Of a DNA stretch of 7,998 bases, positions 6,143-7,998 are shown piece by piece. The notes beneath the pieces are model-generated. The model was not told where the DNA came from, made no database searches, and saw nothing but the letters and a program-made list of their open reading frames with translations. The stretch's first letter is position 1. Each line of letters starts with the position of its first letter. The DNA is from Planctomycetaceae bacterium. GTDB lineage: Bacteria > Planctomycetota > Planctomycetia > Planctomycetales > Planctomycetaceae. The stretch lies in contig JAGQQQ010000258.1 of NCBI GenBank assembly GCA_020426125.1, positions 1 through 7,998 on the forward strand, written 5' to 3'. The translations under genes were made by a program, and so were the position numbers.

Positions 6143-7588
6143 TCAGTCCAGCACGTTGGGGATCAGCTTCCAGCTTTGAGCGACGCCGGTGAGGCGTTCC
6201 TGCCGGCCTTGATGTTCGAAAAACAGGTCGTCGGGAGCGAGTCCCAGCGCCGTCAGGATGGTGGCGTGCAGGTTCTTGACTGGCTGTGGCCGCTCAACCG
6301 CCCGCAGGCCGATCTCGTCGGTGGCTCCGATCGATGCTCCGGCGTTGACTCCACCGCCAGCCATCCAGATGTTGAAGCCGTAGGGATTGTGGTTGCGGCC
6401 GCTGCCCCCCTGCTTCATCGGTGTGCGACCAAACTCGCCTGCCCAGATGACCAGCGTCGTATCGAGCAGGCCGCGCTGTTTAAGATCTGTAAGCAACGCG
6501 GCAATTGGCTGGTCCGTCTGGGCGGCGTTGCGGCGATGGTAGTCGATATTATTGTCGTGGCCGTCCCAACCCAACTTGTCCACGGCATTGTACGTTTGAA
6601 CGAAGCGGACACCTTTCTCGATCAGCCGCCGTGCCAGCAGGCACATGCGTCCGTATTTAGCTTTTGCCGTGTTGCTGTCATGGACTGCGTATGCGTCCTG
6701 AGTCGCCTGAGTTTCCTGTGACAGCTCGCCGATGTCGAGCGCTTCCGACTGCATCCGAAAGGCAAGCTCGTAAGAAGCGATGCGGCCGTCGAGATCGAGC
6801 ACTCCGGGCCGCTTCTCCGCGTGCCGGCGATTCAGTGCCTGTGCGAAATCGAGCGTCGAACGCTGTACTTCTGCCAATCGCTCCGGCGGGGACAGGTTCA
6901 ACACGGGCGAGCCTGCGTGTCGGAACTGAGTCCCCTGAAACGCCGCTGGCAGGAAGGCATTGCTCCAGTTTGCCGAACCGCCCAGCCCGGCGACCTGGTA
7001 CAGCAGCACGTAGCCGGGTAGATTCTGGTTTGCCGAACCCAGCCCGTACGTCACCCACGAACCAAGACTCGGCCGGCCGCCGAGGATCGCTCCCGTGTTC
7101 ATCAGATACGTTGCCGGTGCGTGGTTGGAGCTCTCGCTGAACATCGAACGGACCACGCAAAGTTCGTCGGCGTGGCGGGCCGTATGCGGCAGCAGGTCCG
7201 AGAACCAGCGGCCGGACTCACCATGCTGAGCCCACTTCCAAGGCCCGGCCATCAGTTCGTCTTTGCAGTGATTGAAGACACCGCCGACTTCGTCGTGGTG
7301 CTGCTTGAACGATTCCGGCACGGGTTGGCCGTCGAGTTTGATCAACTCCGGTTTGTAATCCAGCAGGTCGAATGTTGAAGGTCCTCCATATTGAAAGAGA
7401 AAAATCACCTGCTTGGCCCGAGGCGCGATGTGTGGCAAACGCACACGTAGCGGATCGAGCGGGTCAATCGCAGGCTTCGATTCGGGTGAAGCTTGCAGTT
7501 CCTCGGCGAGCAATGCACCCAAAGCGACGCTGGAAAACCCGGCAGCGGAGCGAGTGAAGAAATCTCGACGTGATGGAAGTTTCAGCAT
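6143..7588 (-). CDS. DUF1501 family exported protein (sulfatase-like fold)
   Basis: The 481-residue product has the full length usual for DUF1501 proteins, which share the alkaline phosphatase/sulfatase-like fold; no biochemical activity is firmly known to me. The N-terminus carries a Tat-type signal: SRRDFF with Arg7-Arg8, a hydrophobic stretch at about 15-28, and a possible cleavage near residues 33-36. Family landmarks in order: FQYGGPSTFD (65-74), SSNHAPATYLMNTG (153-166), LPGYVLL (190-196), GWDGHDNN (340-347), AGEFGRTP (383-390), GRNHNPYGF (397-405). The Asp and His of GWDGHD and His400 are candidate metal ligands by analogy with sulfatases. There is no C-x-P-S-R motif, so it is not a formylglycine sulfatase. 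The start at 7588 has GAGG 5 bases upstream. It lies 14 bases after the DUF1553 gene, hence one operon, and ends before the terminator at 5894-5941. Confidence 0.93.
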   Translation of the reverse strand: MLKLPSRRDFFTRSAAGFSSVALGALLAEELQASPESKPAIDPLDPLRVRLPHIAPRAKQVIFLFQYGGPSTFDLLDYKPELIKLDGQPVPESFKQHHDEVGGVFNHCKDELMAGPWKWAQHGESGRWFSDLLPHTARHADELCVVRSMFSESSNHAPATYLMNTGAILGGRPSLGSWVTYGLGSANQNLPGYVLLYQVAGLGGSANWSNAFLPAAFQGTQFRHAGSPVLNLSPPERLAEVQRSTLDFAQALNRRHAEKRPGVLDLDGRIASYELAFRMQSEALDIGELSQETQATQDAYAVHDSNTAKAKYGRMCLLARRLIEKGVRFVQTYNAVDKLGWDGHDNNIDYHRRNAAQTDQPIAALLTDLKQRGLLDTTLVIWAGEFGRTPMKQGGSGRNHNPYGFNIWMAGGGVNAGASIGATDEIGLRAVERPQPVKNLHATILTALGLAPDDLFFEHQGRQERLTGVAQSWKLIPNVLD

Positions 7589-7593
7589 ACTGG

Positions 7594-7597
7594 CCTC
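7594..7597 (-). promoter_or_regulatory. Ribosome binding site of the DUF1501 gene
   Basis: GAGG on the minus strand, 5 bases before the ATG at 7588, lying wholly in the 14-bp gap after the DUF1553 stop codon. The tight spacing supports co-transcription of the two genes. Confidence 0.5.
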
Positions 7598-7602
7598 GAC
7601 AA

Positions 7603-7998
7603 TCAGTCGATGTAGATGAATTCATTCAGGTTGAACATTGCCCGGCAGAGGTCGATCAGGGCGAGCCGTTCCGCCTCGGACTTCGAGGCATTGACACGGT
7701 GTTTGTCCGCGTGACGCAGCAGCAGGTCTTGAGCGAGTTTTCGTTCTTCGGGTTCGGGATCACGGGCCAGGGCGAGCTGAAAAACGGTCGCGACGATTCG
7801 GGACGACTGGTCCGTCTCTTGCGATTCGCCGGCTGGCAGGTTGCAAGCCTGCCAAACTCGATCTGCGAACGCTTCTGCATATCGCACGGCGGTCAGGCTG
7901 TTCAGCAGCATCAAGGCCTGTGGAGCCACGACGGTCGTATCACGACGGGCGCACGACACGGTCGTGTCCGGTAAATCGAATGCCTGCAGAAACGGGAT
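7603..7998 (-). CDS. DUF1553 (PSD1) domain protein, C-terminal fragment cut by the window edge
   Basis: The minus-strand frame is open from 7998 to the TGA at 7603-7605 and gives the last 131 residues. PFLQAFDLPDTT, SCARRDTTVVAPQALMLLNS and the closing LCRAMFNLNEFIYID are hallmark segments of the PSD1 (DUF1553) C-terminal domain. The GTG at 7957-7959 is an internal codon, not the start, because the family motif continues upstream of it. Full-length relatives are commonly 700-1100 residues, with a signal peptide, often a cytochrome c-like domain (PSCyt1) and a DUF1549 (PSCyt2) domain before PSD1; none of that is visible here. The function of the family is not established. It is followed 14 bases later by the DUF1501 gene, the standard gene order in Planctomycetota. 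Family assignment is firm; full architecture is unknown from this window. Confidence 0.92.
   Translation of the reverse strand: MPFLQAFDLPDTTVSCARRDTTVVAPQALMLLNSLTAVRYAEAFADRVWQACNLPAGESQETDQSSRIVATVFQLALARDPEPEERKLAQDLLLRHADKHRVNASKSEAERLALIDLCRAMFNLNEFIYID

Noticed and set aside
5888..6721. Open frame of 277 codons on the plus strand across the intergenic gap and the DUF1501 3' end
   Set aside because: It runs through the terminator hairpin and then mirrors the DUF1501 coding frame; no recognisable domain.

Overview
The window reads as chromosomal DNA from a planctomycete (Planctomycetota). This is inferred from the gene content: a DUF1553 (PSD1) and DUF1501 gene pair, a secreted formylglycine-type sulfatase, and a large WD40 protein with a planctomycete-style C-terminal domain. 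The DNA looks GC-rich in all genes. No mobile element, phage gene, tRNA, rRNA or CRISPR array was seen.

Layout, left to right. (1) Positions 1-2504, plus strand: the 3' part of a large WD40/beta-propeller protein. Its frame is open to the left edge, so its real start lies outside the window. (2) Positions 2505-2656: a 152-bp gap with a perfect TATAAT box and a GGAG ribosome binding site. (3) Positions 2657-4390, plus strand: a thiamine-diphosphate-dependent 2-keto acid decarboxylase of the pyruvate/indolepyruvate decarboxylase family. All the usual catalytic residues are present, and it carries an unusual lysine-rich N-terminal tail. (4) Positions 4391-4424: a 34-bp gap between convergent genes. 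(5) Positions 4425-5819, minus strand: an exported type I sulfatase with an intact C-T-P-S-R formylglycine motif. (6) Positions 5820-6142: a 323-bp non-coding gap holding a strong minus-strand intrinsic terminator. (7) Positions 6143-7588, minus strand: a DUF1501 protein with a Tat-type signal. (8) Positions 7603-7998, minus strand: the C-terminal end of a DUF1553 (PSD1) protein, cut by the right edge and 14 bp upstream of the DUF1501 gene.

How the parts relate. The DUF1553-DUF1501 pair is an operon typical of Planctomycetota; in this phylum it often lies near sulfatases and is suspected to act in breakdown of complex polysaccharides. Here the terminator separates it from the co-oriented sulfatase, so the sulfatase probably belongs to a different transcription unit even though the theme is shared. 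The keto acid decarboxylase and the WD40 protein point the other way and have no visible functional link to the sulfatase side.

I see no convincing new multi-gene system. The points most worth a second look are the His-to-Gln change in the second sulfatase signature, the in-frame 15-bp tandem repeat in the same gene, the lysine-rich tail of the decarboxylase, and the uncharacterised C-terminal domain of the WD40 protein.
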